The notes: generated by a model from the sequence alone, not told the origin. Positions 22,118-32,466 are shown, numbered from the stretch's first letter. The stretch: DNA of 64,000 nucleotides from Mesostigma viride (GCA_009746045.1 RPFO01001343.1:1-64000), one strand, 5' to 3'. Made by a program: numbers and translations.

Positions 22118-22616
22118 CACTACAATACGCTTCCGCGGAGACCTTTTTTAGCGGGGAAAGTGCCCCCGGGCTTCCGGGGCAAATTCAGCAAGTGCTGCGG
22201 AACTTACATAGATACTAAAATTTCGTTTTTGGTTCGTACCGTACAGCCAATCATTTTGCGCCCGGATCAAATTGTGATCTGGGCACTGAACACGAAAATT
22301 TCAGCGGAACGCACGAAACACCAACGCAACTACAGAAAATTTTCAGTGACGAAACTGTAGTACCGTGTACCCAAGCAAAATGTAGTAGGACTTCGCTAAA
22401 TTCACGTTCGGAATTTTTCCCCGCAAGATTCCCCCGCAAGATTCCCCCGCAAGATTCCCCCGCATGATTCCCCCCGCTATAGGTTCAGGCTCCAGTCGAT
22501 GCTCGCCAAATGGCGCAAAAAAAGAAACATATGTTAAAATCAACGGTGCGAATCCTCGTTACCGCTCGGGTAACATTCGCACTCATTTCGCGTCTCCTAA
22601 GAACCGTATTGTAGTG
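22118..22616. mobile_element. 499 bp CACTA-type MITE within LINE-A (i)
   Basis: Inverted ends CACTACAATACGCTTC..GGAGAC and CACTACAATACGGTTC..GGAGAC (25 bp, four mismatches). Removing it restores an uninterrupted alignment with LINE-A (ii). A clear 3 bp target duplication is not visible. No coding capacity. Confidence 0.65.
22415..22478. repeat. Short tandem repeat in the MITE
   Basis: Four copies of a 14 bp unit, CGCAAGATTCCCCC, with the last changed to CGCATGATTCCCCCC. Confidence 0.85.
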
Positions 22617-22944
22617 CGTGGGATCCAGCGGCTGCCCACAGCTACCACAAGGCCGCCCAGCCGGAACAAGAGGCTGCGGGGCAAATAGCTGGTGCCGGAG
22701 TGCCACCGAGTAGTGGCTGGGAGCTAAGGCGAATGGGGGGGCCATGGGAAGAGCACGAAGGTACGCCGAGCCCACACTCCGCAAGGAAAGCGAGAACAGC
22801 CACGCACGTCCCTGGGCGTTGAGGTCCGCGAAAAGAGCCATCCAATCAGCCGTGTGCAGAATACCCGCGTAGGTTCTCTGGGGTTTATCGATGACGCGAG
22901 CAGGGAATGCGGCGGGAGATTGAACGGAGCCGACCGATTTTAAT

Positions 22945-23319
22945 ATTAATATGCCCCAGGGGGACTGCTCTGGCTTCCCCGCGGCTATCCCGGGGGCATT
23001 GGCGCGGGCGCGTGGTTTCTCGTGCCTGGGCGTCCCTGTGGGTGACCCTGACTACGTCGAAGAGGAGCTCCGGGCCACCGTGGAACAGCGCACCCATGTC
23101 CTCGAGATCGACTCGGGCGCGCCTCAAGGACCCCCAGACCAAAGGGCTCCTCCTGTGTTTTTGCGCCCACCCGCGGGTGGTTCACTGGCTCCGTGGCGCT
23201 CCCCCCCACTTGGTGCGGCTTGCCGCGGAAGGCCATGACGAGCGCATTCAGGCCGCCTTGCAGGTGCTCCTCCCGGGCGGCCCTAGCCTGCATGCAGCTC
23301 ACTCCATGCGCTTGGCCAC
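22945..23319 (+). pseudogene. LINE-A remnant (ii), upstream part: RT segment
   Basis: Plus-strand RT sequence: GFSCLGVPVGDPDYVEEELR (the conserved GxxxLGxPxG block of non-LTR RTs), then KDPQTKGLLLCFCAHPRVVH and HSMRLAT. One frame break lies near 23115. The frame is cut at 23319 by E1 and continues as LPCRMGGCGLTRAARL at 43337. Head-to-head with remnant (i). Confidence 0.7.
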
Positions 23320-23372
23320 CACTATACTTTTCGTCCGAGGGTGGTAAAAAGGATCCGAGGCGTAAATTACCA
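23320..23372 (+). repeat. Left TIR of E1
   Basis: 53 bp, exact inverse of 43284-43336. It includes GGATCCGAGGCGTAAATTAC at its inner end, and 50 bp of it recur at 46911-46960 (E2) with one mismatch. Confidence 0.9.
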
Positions 23373-23620
23373 CGCGGTAATCTTACCACGCACGATCCCA
23401 CGCCTGAGATCCAAGGCGGTAATAATTACAACGTCGAGTGATAGGTAGTAAATTTACTAGCCGTAACGTTACCACGACGTATCTTTCGTAGTACTGTACC
23501 GACACGGGAGATTACCGCGACGGATCTTAAAGTAGTTGAGAAGTTACCACCGGTAAATTAGGTGCCAGTGATCCGATGCTGTAAGATTACGTTTTAGTAA
23601 GTTACTAAGGGGGTCTTTGC
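23373..23620. repeat. Left subterminal repeats of E1
   Basis: About ten degenerate copies of GGTAAT/ATTACC-type motifs (CGCGGTAATCTTACCACG, GAGATTACCGCGACGG). E2 has no counterpart because it is truncated at the matching place. Confidence 0.6.
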
Positions 23621-23860
23621 CTGTCCACGGCCAGATGGATAATTATATATTGTAATGGTGAAGTGGGAGAACGTGCGTGTCTATTAGCAAATGCAGCGAA
23701 ATATAAAAATGTAGTTATCAGCCTTTGTCGCCTGTTCAGCAGTTGTCGTTGTCGGCCGTTGCCAGTAAGCGGCTATAGATTATGTGTGCTGGGGCCGGTG
23801 AAAAGACGCTAGCAAAGTTCGTCTGAATGGCGTCCAATAGAGGGGATTTCATTCTTATAG

Positions 23861-24428
23861 TGGATTGTTCGACGAGGAGAAGGCGAGGTTGCTGGCGGAG
23901 AATGCGAAAGAGCAGAGGGAAGCAGCGGAAGCCGTGCGTGGAAGATGAGGTAACGGGATGGAGTGTGGGCCCTGGCTTCTGGTTATGAAATGATGGCGGT
24001 TGCAGGCCAGCCGTGCTCGCTGGTAATGGGTGCGTGGTGTTGAAATCCAAGTTCTGCGCGTATTCTGTTTTTTGGTAAATGATTGAAGGGATGTCGCCTT
24101 GTTTTATTTTTGTGCATCTGCGTCCCGTCGTGACTGCCTCGTCATGGACGCCCAGGGGTAGAAATTCGAACGAGGGAATGATTTTTCAAACGCCTGGATA
24201 TGTTATGATAGTACGAATAAATGGTAATGGGTAGAGGCGGCCAAAATTTTGTTGGAAGTGTGCCAACGCCGCACATACGACTTGAACAACCCTAGGTATC
24301 TTAGGAAAAGGAAACACGGATACGTCGGAGTGGAGGAAGAGGAAGACGATGACGATGGTGAAGACGGAGAGGTTTACAATGGAGGCCTTGAGAATGGGGA
24401 GACATTGAAGCAGGAGAGCAGGGTAGCG
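23861..24428 (+). CDS. E1 cargo gene: coiled-coil exon and YDLNNPRYLRKRKHGYVG exon
   Basis: Unknown protein. Exon at 23861-23933 after TTCTTATAG: GLFDEEKARLLAENAKEQRE, a coiled coil; its donor (GTGCGT at 23934) is uncertain. Exon at 24237-24428 after GTAGAG: AAKILLEVCQRRTYDLNNPR, RKRKHGYVG and an acidic run, with donor GTGAGT. The same exons and splice signals are kept in E2 (59103-59031 and 58727-58536, minus strand) with few changes, which argues for a real gene of the element family. Confidence 0.5.
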
Positions 24429-24537
24429 GTGAGTGGCCCGTCATGAATTACATTGTGGTTGCAGTTGTTAGCGAGGCGTGTTGATTGCTTCTTGCCGCGG
24501 GTAATCGCTAGCGTGCATAACCTTCTTTTTACAACAG

Positions 24538-24939
24538 GTGTTCTGGTGCATTGACTGCCGCAAAGCAATTAATGGGACTGATTATGTGCCTATCATGCCG
24601 TTTGGGAATCATACATTGCCAACATTTCGTGTTTAGAAGGCGCGCCTTCAGAAGCATATTCAGCACCGCACGAGCCAGGTGCTGAAGGCGTGCTTGGAGA
24701 GGAAGGGGTATAAAGTGCGCATGACCGCATCGAAGAAGAAGAAGCAGCAGGAATCGGGCAAGACCATGATAACCGAGCCAGGATTGGCTTTCGTGCATGC
24801 AGTACATGGTGCGGCGCAGGCAGTGAATGCTGCATCGATTGCAGCGGTGCAGCCTGTGGCCATGGCGGTGCAGGGCGCGGGTCCTGAAGTGTGGGCGTTG
24901 GCGAAGCAGATTCACGATGCTGTCATGGCCACGTTGTGA
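24538..24939 (+). CDS. E1 cargo gene: CxxC exon and alanine-rich tail with an in-frame TAG
   Basis: Acceptor TTTTTACAACAG ends at 24537. VFWCIDCRKAINGTDYVPIM includes a CxxC pair. TAG at 24634-24636 follows TLPTFRV, and the same frame continues KARLQKHIQHRTSQVLKACL to TGA at 24937-24939. The TAG is present in both E1 and E2, so it predates their separation or is the true end. The second part has a lysine cluster (SKKKKQQ) and an Ala/Val-rich helix. No family is recognised. Confidence 0.45.
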
Positions 24940-25012
24940 AGCCAAGGAATGGGTGTTGGTTGCAGTCAGGTGCCTCGCCCGGAGGAAGCTTTTCTGCTGT
25001 AAGCAGAGGTGC

Positions 25013-25105
25013 GGCATCAAGCATTTGCAATCGCCATGAGAGCAGTGGAGATGTCAGCGGCATGAAGCATTTGCAATCGCCATGAGAGCAGTGGAGATGT
25101 CTGCG
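25013..25105 (+). repeat. 45 bp tandem duplication in E1
   Basis: Two adjacent copies of AAGCATTTGCAATCGCCATG..GTGGAGATGTC with one base difference. Also present in E2 (57860-57950). Confidence 0.8.
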
Positions 25106-25724
25106 GCATTGGGAGATCTGCAGACAATTGCAGGAGGACATTGTGCGGTACGCTTGTAGGGTGTATGCTGTGTTGTTCCGCTCGCTAATGGACATGTGCC
25201 CCTGTAACCTCTTCCAGGCTACTATCTCCTATACACCTCTTCAGGCTTGAAAAGTAAATTGCTGTACGGTTCACAATTGGCATGGCTTGACATGCACGCG
25301 TCCTTGACTGTGGTCTGCATGGGTTTGGGGTTTAGCGGTTTACATCAGACTCAGCTGTGTATCTGCTTAATCAGCCGACGTGTCACATGGGGACAGCAAC
25401 GGCGCTGGGATGCAGCCCGGTGTGAATGCGAGTAAATTACGCGCTGTCATGCATGACGGATGGGGCGAGGAAGCCACGACCCACGTTTTTGTGTGTGCAC
25501 GGGGGGCTAGGGTGCCAGTCCTTGTGTTGCTGCCATCCATATGGGCATGGATATGCGGGAAGCTTTCCCCGTACCCATACTTAATGATGCATGGACTGGT
25601 TGTGACACCCAAGGGTTTAGCTGTCGTGGGTTTGCTGACTGATCATGGCAGGCTGCTAGGCTGGTGCTAGAACAGCCATAGCGCGGTTACTGCTATGTCT
25701 TGCCCGTGCTAACTGATGCTGCAG
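25106..25724. other. E1 internal non-coding segment
   Basis: No convincing exon. It ends in a good branch point and acceptor (TGCTAACTGATGCTGCAG, to 25724), so much of it may be intron of the cargo gene. Confidence 0.4.
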
Positions 25725-25853
25725 CCATGCGTGGAGCGCGAATCGTCCCGTGAGGAGAAGGAGGAGGCGGGGCCGGTGCACCCACGGGCAGGGCCGGAGA
25801 AGAAGGAGGCGGAGCACCCAGTGTGGGAGAAGGAGATGGCGGGGAAGCACTGA
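25725..25853 (+). CDS. E1 cargo gene: E/K/P-rich terminal exon
   Basis: 43 codons after the CTAAC branch point and GCAG acceptor: PCVERESSREEKEEAGPVHP and on to the stop TGA at 25851-25853. Charged and disordered. Conserved in E2 at about 57240-57112 on the minus strand. Confidence 0.4.
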   Translation, partial: PCVERESSREEKEEAGPVHPRAGPEKKEAEHPVWEKEMAGKH

Positions 25854-26044
25854 AGCTCCACCCCATGTCAGGCCTCTAGTATAGGTGCCAGTTAACTAAA
25901 CCCATGCACGTGCAGGTTGTAGCTCAGAATGTATTAAAAATCATATGCCCCTTTGCAGGTAGATATGTGTAACAGTGACTCCCAACGGATATATGTTCCT
26001 AATTTATTAAATTCTTACTGAATAATTGTTGTCTTTATGAACCC

Positions 26045-26242
26045 ATGAAGAGCAAAGCCCGGTGGGGAGTACATGTAACGCATTACCACGAGAAGGGGTC
26101 ACCACACCGCACTTCTTCGCTCTCTGTTCCTATGCAGAACAAGAAGAGGTGGATGACCAATGTCCCGGCTCACACGCCAGCCCCTGTGGGCAAGCCCCCT
26201 CCCCCAAAGCGGAAGGGGCGCTTTGGGGAGAAGTGTAGTTAG
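26045..26242 (+). CDS. Small basic ORF conserved in E1 and E2
   Basis: ATG ORF of 65 codons: MKSKARWGVHVTHYHEKG, then a proline/lysine tail GKPPPPKRKGRFG. The E2 copy (56921-56709, minus) differs at a few residues and runs five codons further. Persistence of the frame in both copies is suggestive but not proof of coding. A similar tail ([14 protein letters not shown]) is encoded at 55627-55445 in E2. Confidence 0.35.
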   Translation: MKSKARWGVHVTHYHEKGSPHRTSSLSVPMQNKKRWMTNVPAHTPAPVGKPPPPKRKGRFGEKCS

Positions 26243-26329
26243 GATTTTGTAGACTAGATAGGTTAGAGTTACCTTATTTCGATGTCGCGGCTTGACCCAC
26301 CTCCACCCATTCAGCAAGGAATATGTGCT

Positions 26330-26380
26330 ACATGATCTCCCAACGGAGGCATGTTATAATTTTATTTGATTGTTTAATGT
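26330..26380 (+). repeat. LINE-type 3' tail: CTCCCAACGG stem and AT-rich tract
   Basis: GATCTCCCAACGGAGGCATG followed by TTATAATTTTATTTG. It is one of several tails sharing a CTCCC-AAC-GGGAG-type stem-loop plus an AT tract (others at 25975-26015, 27115-27160, 27183-27228). Confidence 0.5.
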
Positions 26381-26496
26381 AGTGTCTTGGGGCATGATGC
26401 AGATGAGATTTGTAACTTCCGTGTAATTATGTTTCTATAGAGATTAGCATAGTACTATAAACATGCCCATGCGCATGACACGCAAGTACTTACGTC

Positions 26497-26868
26497 CGTC
26501 CATCCATCCATCCATCCATCCATCCATCCATCCATCCATCCATCCATCCATCCATCCATCCATCCATCCATCCATCCATCCATCCATCCATCCATCCATC
26601 CATCCATCCATCCATCCATCCATCCATCCATCCATCCATCCATCCATCCATCCATCCATCCATCCATCCATCCATCCATCCATCCATCCATCCATCCATC
26701 CATCCATCCATCCATCCATCCATCCATCCATCCATCCATCCATCCATCCATCCATCCATCCATCCATCCATCCATCCATCCATCCATCCATCCATCCATC
26801 CATCCATCCATCCATCCATCCATCCATCCATCCATCCATCCATCCATCCATCCATCCATCCATCCATC
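26497..26868. repeat. (CCAT)n microsatellite, about 93 units
   Basis: Uninterrupted tetranucleotide array. At the equivalent place in E2 there are two GGAT arrays (54938-55258 and 55628-56473). Confidence 0.97.
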
Positions 26869-27289
26869 GGGGTATAGTCCTAGTACAGCCATGCTACGTC
26901 CTGGCTATGATGAGATTACTTGCCCACGCTCCTAGTGTTATGCCATGCTCACATGAGTCTTATTGCACCCACAGATTGCCGGATCGTTAGCGTGTCCGTT
27001 TAGCTAGCGTTCCCGAATGCAGCTGTGGCATGCCTTAGGCATGAAGGAGAGTGGGGGTCTCTGCCCTTTCTCCTGTTGTGCACACACAGGCATTAAAAGC
27101 ACTTCGGTGCTCCGTGACTCCCCAACGGGAGCACGTGTTTAAATAATTAATTAATGAATGAATCGGGGTTAACTAATGCTCCTTGACTCCCTAATGGGGG
27201 CATGAGTTTAATAAATGAATTAAGTAGTTAGTTAATAAATCAGGTTGATTCAGATGAGGTCCCTGCTGGTTCCTTGTGGACTGGCCAGC
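26869..27289. other. E1 segment with two LINE-type tails
   Basis: Matches E2 54937-54486 in inverse orientation. Two copies of GACTCCC(C/T)AA(C/T)GGGRGCA followed by TTTAATAAATGAATT-type tails at 27115-27160 and 27183-27228. No coding sequence. Confidence 0.6.
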
Positions 27290-28068
27290 TGTAACAAGCA
27301 AAAATGACTTTGTTGTTACATCCTTTGTTTTGTGAATGTTTGGCTTTTATTCGAGGACTTTTGGATCAGTATTGAGAAAGTTATGAGGTTTCTAAGACGA
27401 CGGTACTTGGAGCTGATACTTTGTCAGCCAACTGATAGGAACCCTCATTGGTCGTGGCCTGATCCACGTAGGGTTGTAGTTTGTTGGCTGATACTACTGA
27501 TAGGAGCCCTCATTGGTCGTGGCCTGATCCACGTGGGGTTGTAGTTTGTTAGTTGGTACTATTGAGTCTTAAATGCTCCTTTGGGACTTCAGTGCTCACG
27601 ACAGATTAGGATCTCATGGAAAGATTCTGCCAGGCTGTGTGTGGTGTTGTTCTGTTTTGTGTGACTAGGATGGATACGAAGATCTTGTATAGGATTCCAT
27701 GGTTCTGATTGGTTCTCTTCAGGCTAAGGTTGGAGCAAGCTCGACAAGCACGTCGATATCAAGGACGTGGGGTCGCCATTGTTGCTACGTTGGTTTTGAT
27801 TCACCATGGTATAATAAAGCTTGGCTTTGTTGTCCAATCCATAAGAGCCCCTTGGCTATAGACGTCCTTCAGTTCCACAGAGGTCGTCTATACACGAGCT
27901 TGTCTTTGTGTCTACAAGGGGTTGTGATTCCCTAAATCACGTGCTGTGGAATTTCCATCTCAACGTTGCTCGGATACTTGAAGTTCTGCGACTCAGGAAA
28001 GCAACCCAGGTAAAAGATCTTTCATATTGGACTGTGGATGATGTTGATGATCATTTTTAGTCGTTACA
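27290..28068 (+). repeat. 5' LTR of Ty3-B
   Basis: TGTAACAAGC..GTCGTTACA, 779 bp. Contains a tandem duplication of about 61 bp (27430-27545, units with CCCTCATTGGTCGTGGCCTG) absent from Ty3-A, and TATAATAAAGC at 27810-27820. Confidence 0.95.
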
Positions 28069-28084
28069 TTGGTATCGGAGGATC
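28069..28084 (+). other. Primer-binding site of Ty3-B
   Basis: TTGGTATCGGAGG directly after the LTR. Resembles the initiator tRNA-Met complement, as in Ty3-A. Confidence 0.65.
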
Positions 28085-28441
28085 TCTACTTTGGTGTTTC
28101 TCTTGAAGTCGCAACCTTCCGGGTAGTACAACGTTGATCAGATGTCTGTCATCCGAGAAGATTCATAGAGTTGCGGAAAACTTACGGTGTTACAGATGAG
28201 ACACATCCTGATGTGACTGTCTTGCTCTGTAACACTAGAAGTCAGCCGTAACCGTTGTCTCTACTAGGCAGACGATCGCGACTCCATGTGGAAGTATGAG
28301 TAGTTCGAAGACACAATCACCTTTACCCCCTACTAATCAAGGTTTGGAGATCCGTCATCATCTCTGGAACCCATTGCTAGGGAAGGTGCTGAGACAACTG
28401 CTCGTACTCCACGGCGTCAACTTGATTTCAACCGTACTTCT

Positions 28442-30028
28442 ATGTCTGAAGTGAGGCGGCCCTCGTTGTCCATAGGGCCCAAGTTTTCCGTCATTGCATC
28501 TGGTCTCCAACCAGGCGAACCATCGCTGACAGGCGTGGGTCGAGGAGCGTCACTGTCGCCCAGGATTCCAAGCGCGCGAACGAGTCCTGTGCGGAGTGCA
28601 TCTTCTTCATTTCTTTTCCCGCTAAATACCACGCCTGGAAGAGACGGGACCAGACTTGCAGCGGATCGCCTCTCAGCAGCTAAAATCAGATTATTACACG
28701 ATGAACAACACGCAGCGATGTATAGAAAGATGGTGGAGGAGGTGGAACAGGATGTGGGAAGACTTCGTCAGAGAATTGAGGAGGAGGAGGCGGCCATGCG
28801 TGACATGGTTGCTGGATTGGGGAGAGAGGCTCCTCGGTTGGGTGACGGAAGGGTTTTACCTAATAGTACCGCAGTTACTACGAGGAATGAGACGCAGGAT
28901 AGCGATAGGCAGGATCCAGCGCAGACGACCTCGGTCACCTTCACCACCCCCGCCAGCGACGTCCCCGTGACCGTCACTATACCACCGCATCAAGGTTCCG
29001 CCCCGCCATTTCCAAAAATCGAATCCGTAGACAAGCTGTCGCTCACCAATCTAACCCACCGCAGTTTCGATCATTTCTCTACTCGATTCCAGGATGTGTT
29101 CGCTATCCACTTTGCTAACTACGGCAAACGAGCGGAAGAACGACTTTCCCTGGACATCCAGAAGAAGATGGTTCGACAGCGAATGAGCGACAGTGCAGCC
29201 GACAGGTTTGATGAGTTTTTACGATCCTCGGCAGGTAATACTTGCAAGGATTTGCCATCTCTCATGCTTTCATTTCGACGTTTTCTCCTTCCCCAGGACC
29301 AGCTCCGTCTGGACCGGGACGCGTTGGCCAACTGTACTCAGTCCGGCCTGACACTACCACAATACGTAGAGACGTTTACCAACCTGAGGGCCAAAATCCC
29401 CCAGTGCTCTGATTCTGAAGCTCTTCACAGGTTTCTGCATGGGCTCTCCCCTCAAGTCAGGGTGGATATTGACAAGCATTTCTCCCCTTTCGACTATGTC
29501 GAGTGGAAGTGGGATACTGTGCTGTCTTATGCCCTCACGCTGTGCCGTGTCCCTGACTTTTCCCTCAAGTGGGAGCCTGCTGCAGGCAACCAGGCGCCTG
29601 CTGTTAAGAAGCCCCTGAACCAGCTGAACGCTGTGATGGAGGAGCTCAGTGCCATGGAGCAGTCCAAAGGAGCCTGTTTCACGTGTGGCCAGCTGGGACA
29701 CTTTGCACGGGATTGCCCCAAGCGAGACCAGTTCCCAAGCGACACCAAGGGTCCTCAGGGGGTTCTTCCATTCACCAGACCACCCATCTTCCCTCCTGGG
29801 GTGAGCCAGAGCGACCACAGGGCACAGCCTGGGTTTAGACCCAACTTCCAGGCTTCGGGCAAGGGACCCTTCCAGCCCAAGGGCTTCAGCAGGCAAGACA
29901 GGCGTCGGATGGTCAACGCCCTGTGGCACCTCCTAGCAGAGGAGGAGGAGGGAGAAGGGGGCAGACGGCATAGAGGATCAGCAGGTGCAGCCTTCAGTGG
30001 GGAGCTCGTCTTCAGATCATCCTCCTGA
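28442..30028 (+). CDS. gag: gag of Ty3-B
   Basis: 528 codons from ATG 28442. By comparison with Ty3-A the original start lies upstream at about 28296, but that frame runs into a stop, so the N-terminus is lost or misread. A coiled-coil stretch (MYRKMVEEVEQDVGRLRQRI) precedes the capsid region (FSTRFQDVFAIHFANYGKRA). The zinc knuckle CFTCGQLGHFARDC starts at residue 412 (CX2CX4HX4C) and binds nucleic acid. The last residues differ from Ty3-A because of a frame change in the acidic tail. Confidence 0.85.
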   Translation: MSEVRRPSLSIGPKFSVIASGLQPGEPSLTGVGRGASLSPRIPSARTSPVRSASSSFLFPLNTTPGRDGTRLAADRLSAAKIRLLHDEQHAAMYRKMVEEVEQDVGRLRQRIEEEEAAMRDMVAGLGREAPRLGDGRVLPNSTAVTTRNETQDSDRQDPAQTTSVTFTTPASDVPVTVTIPPHQGSAPPFPKIESVDKLSLTNLTHRSFDHFSTRFQDVFAIHFANYGKRAEERLSLDIQKKMVRQRMSDSAADRFDEFLRSSAGNTCKDLPSLMLSFRRFLLPQDQLRLDRDALANCTQSGLTLPQYVETFTNLRAKIPQCSDSEALHRFLHGLSPQVRVDIDKHFSPFDYVEWKWDTVLSYALTLCRVPDFSLKWEPAAGNQAPAVKKPLNQLNAVMEELSAMEQSKGACFTCGQLGHFARDCPKRDQFPSDTKGPQGVLPFTRPPIFPPGVSQSDHRAQPGFRPNFQASGKGPFQPKGFSRQDRRRMVNALWHLLAEEEEGEGGRRHRGSAGAAFSGELVFRSSS

Positions 30029-30043
30029 GCTGCCAAAAAACTA

Positions 30044-30688
30044 GTGGAGCCCCCAGGACTACGTCCAGCGGTGGAGTTAACTGGTTTGCCTGCTGTGCAT
30101 GTCCGTCCTGTGAACAACTTGTCTGCCTCTGATTCCACCACCCCATTGGGCCCTCCTATTCCCAGTCAACTCTTGAAGTTCCAGGCTAGGCTGTTGAACG
30201 TGCCAGTCCCTTTGGCTCAGCCTTTATGTCTCTTCATGATTGACTCAGGTGCAGGAAGTAACTACATTTCCACTTCCTTGGTGCAGGAGCTGCATCTACC
30301 AGTGCTCCCCCACCCTGTGCCTGTTAAGGTCCAATATTCTGATGGTAGGCAGAGTAACTCACCTGGCTACGTGCAACTGCTTTTTCAAGTGTGCTCACGT
30401 CAAACCTTGTCTGTCACAGCAGATGTCATTCCACTCACTGCTGCTGATGTGATTCTGGGGATGCCATGGTTGGAGTCTGCTAATCCTGCCATCTTGTGGT
30501 CTGAGAAGGTGGTGCAGTTTCAGGATGGGTCAGTGTGGGACGCCACCACAGTGATTAAGGGGGGAGAAAGACCAGTCACAGAGTGCTGTTCTACTAATGA
30601 GGCTGTCAATGATGGGAGAGGGGTTGCAGGTGCCAAGGAGGACGTCAAGGTGCCTTCACTGGAAGAGAAACGTGCTGCACTTACTTAA
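30044..30688 (+). CDS. Aspartic protease of Ty3-B
   Basis: Retropepsin: CLFMIDSGAGSNYIST with catalytic Asp at residue 67, then ADVILGMPWLESANP, the ILG flap/core block. It processes Gag-Pol. The frame stops at 30686-30688, where one extra base (A near 30683) compared with Ty3-A separates it from RT. Downstream, HTLSYLATYPVEHVF continues in another frame. Confidence 0.85.
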   Translation: MEPPGLRPAVELTGLPAVHVRPVNNLSASDSTTPLGPPIPSQLLKFQARLLNVPVPLAQPLCLFMIDSGAGSNYISTSLVQELHLPVLPHPVPVKVQYSDGRQSNSPGYVQLLFQVCSRQTLSVTADVIPLTAADVILGMPWLESANPAILWSEKVVQFQDGSVWDATTVIKGGERPVTECCSTNEAVNDGRGVAGAKEDVKVPSLEEKRAALT

Positions 30689-32466
30689 GCACGTATGGTC
30701 TGCCAATCACACCTTGTCTTACCTGGCTACTTACCCAGTGGAACACGTCTTTCTCTTACAGCTGGTTCCTAACTCACCCTCTGATGAGACTCATGGCCAC
30801 ACGGTGAATGCTGTGAACCCAGTACCAGCTGTCACAGAGGAGGAGCAGAAGCTGCATGATGCCCTTTTGGACAGGTTTGCTGCCATTTTTGAGGACAAAA
30901 TGCCACAGTACCCCCTGAAGGGCCAATCACTCATGTCATCAAGCTTGTGGATGGTGCCAGGCCTCCCTTTGTTCCCATGTACAGGATGGGGCCAGCTGAG
31001 ATGGCAGAGCTGAAGGTGATCTTGACAGGCCTGTTGGAAGCTGGACTCATTCTTCCTGCCAATAGTCCTTTCAGCTCTGGGTGTTTGCTTGTCCCAAGCA
31101 TGATGGTGGATGGCGGTTGTGCATTGATCTGAGAGGCCTGAACAAGGTCACAGTGAAGTCCAAGTATCCCTTGCCACGGATTGATGAGCTGCTAGAGAGG
31201 ACAGCTGGATCATCTTACTTCACCAAGTTTGACCTTAGACACGCGTTCTGGCAGATCAGGATAGCTACTGAGGACATTCCAAAAACTGCATTCTCCACAC
31301 CCTGGGGTCAGTTCCAGTGGACTGTGATGCCCATGGGGGCCTCCAACAGCCCAGCTACTATGCAGATGTTTGTGAATGCTATCTTTGGCCATCTGACAGG
31401 GAACTCTCTGCCTCAGATCTCCCCTGATCTCAGGAATCCCAGGTTCAAAGACATTGCCCACCTGTGTGACCCTGCAAGACCCGTGTTCAGGACCTGCGTG
31501 GTGGCCTACATGGACGACATCCTGGTGCACTCAAAGACGTTCAAGGAGCATCTGGAGAACGTGGAGGAGGTCCTGAAGGTCATCCAGCACTACCACTTGT
31601 CTGTCAAGAGGTCTAAGGTGGAGTGGGGGCATGAAGTGGGGTTCCTAGGGTACAAGTTGAGTTCCTTGGGTATGACACCTGACAATGCTAAGATTGCTGC
31701 CATCCTTGAGTGGCCTGTGTTGCAGTCTGCACATGATGTCAAGTCCTTCCTGGGCATGGTGGGGTGGTACAGGCGTTTTATCCCTGACATGGCTGCCATC
31801 TCCACCCCCTTGCTTGAGTTAATCAAGAAGGATGTTCAGTTTGAGTGGACAGATAGGTGTCAGCAGGCCTTTGACCTGTTGAAGCAGAAGCTCACATCCA
31901 CCCCTGTGCTAGTGGGTCCCAACCCAGATCTACCTTATCAGGTTAGGTCAGATGCCTCTCAAGGCGCCATAGGTGCTGTGCTGATGCAAGACCATGGCTA
32001 TGGACCACAGCCAGTGGAGTACATGTCTAAAACCATGAGCTCAGCTGAACGTAACTACCCTGTACACGAGCAGGAGTTGCTGGGTTTAGTGGTAGCATGT
32101 CACAAGTGGGAGCATCTGTTGAAGGGAGCTCAGTTTTCTGTGGCTAGCAGTGCTACAGATGGGCTAGGGCAAGAGTCTATCACCCTGATGACTGACCACA
32201 GGCCCTTGGTGCACGTGCTAGAACAGAGTAGGATGAGTAAGAGGATGGCTGGGTGGATGGAGTACCTAGGGGGATTCTATCCTTTCTCTGTGCAGTATGT
32301 CCCAGGATCACAGAATGTGGTGCCAGACGCCCTCTCTAGAAGAAGGGATCTGATGGGACATTTCACGAGGATCTGGATATTTGTGCTGCCATGGTTTCTG
32401 TAGTAGAGTGTGGTGCTGTCACCAGGGCACAGGCAGCTAACCAGCAAACCTCCAAGCTGAGCCACC
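30689..32466 (+). pseudogene. Reverse transcriptase and RNase H of Ty3-B, frame-broken
   Basis: Ty3-type RT with GGWRLCIDLRGLNKVTV, FTKFDLRHAFWQIR and intact AYMDDILVHS (Asp codons at 31513 and 31516), then FLGMVGWYRRFIPDMA and RNase H (RSDASQGAIGAVLMQDHG, QELLGLVVACHKWEH, LMTDHRPLVHV). The main frame is 31081-32403. Relative to Ty3-A a C is missing in the C5 run 30911-30915 and another in the C3 run 31093-31095, and one more break lies near 32340. The residues themselves look functional. Confidence 0.85.

Larger units (their letters stand above)
21466..22940 (-). pseudogene. LINE-A remnant (i): C-terminal part of a non-LTR RT
   Basis: On the minus strand, reading from 22940 down: RTYAGILHTADWMALFADLN, PCGSCGQPLDP (a Cys pair), [499 bp MITE], RPDIVVLDFEGGG then HLLIAVSVA, and GHHRVVPFVLEEFGAMGP up to the stop at 21522. 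The layout, a CxxC knuckle followed by PD...D and a final conserved helix, matches the tail of site-specific-type LINE polyproteins with a restriction-like endonuclease. The 3' UTR is shared with copy (iii) down to 21466. Several frames are needed, so it is dead. Confidence 0.65.
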
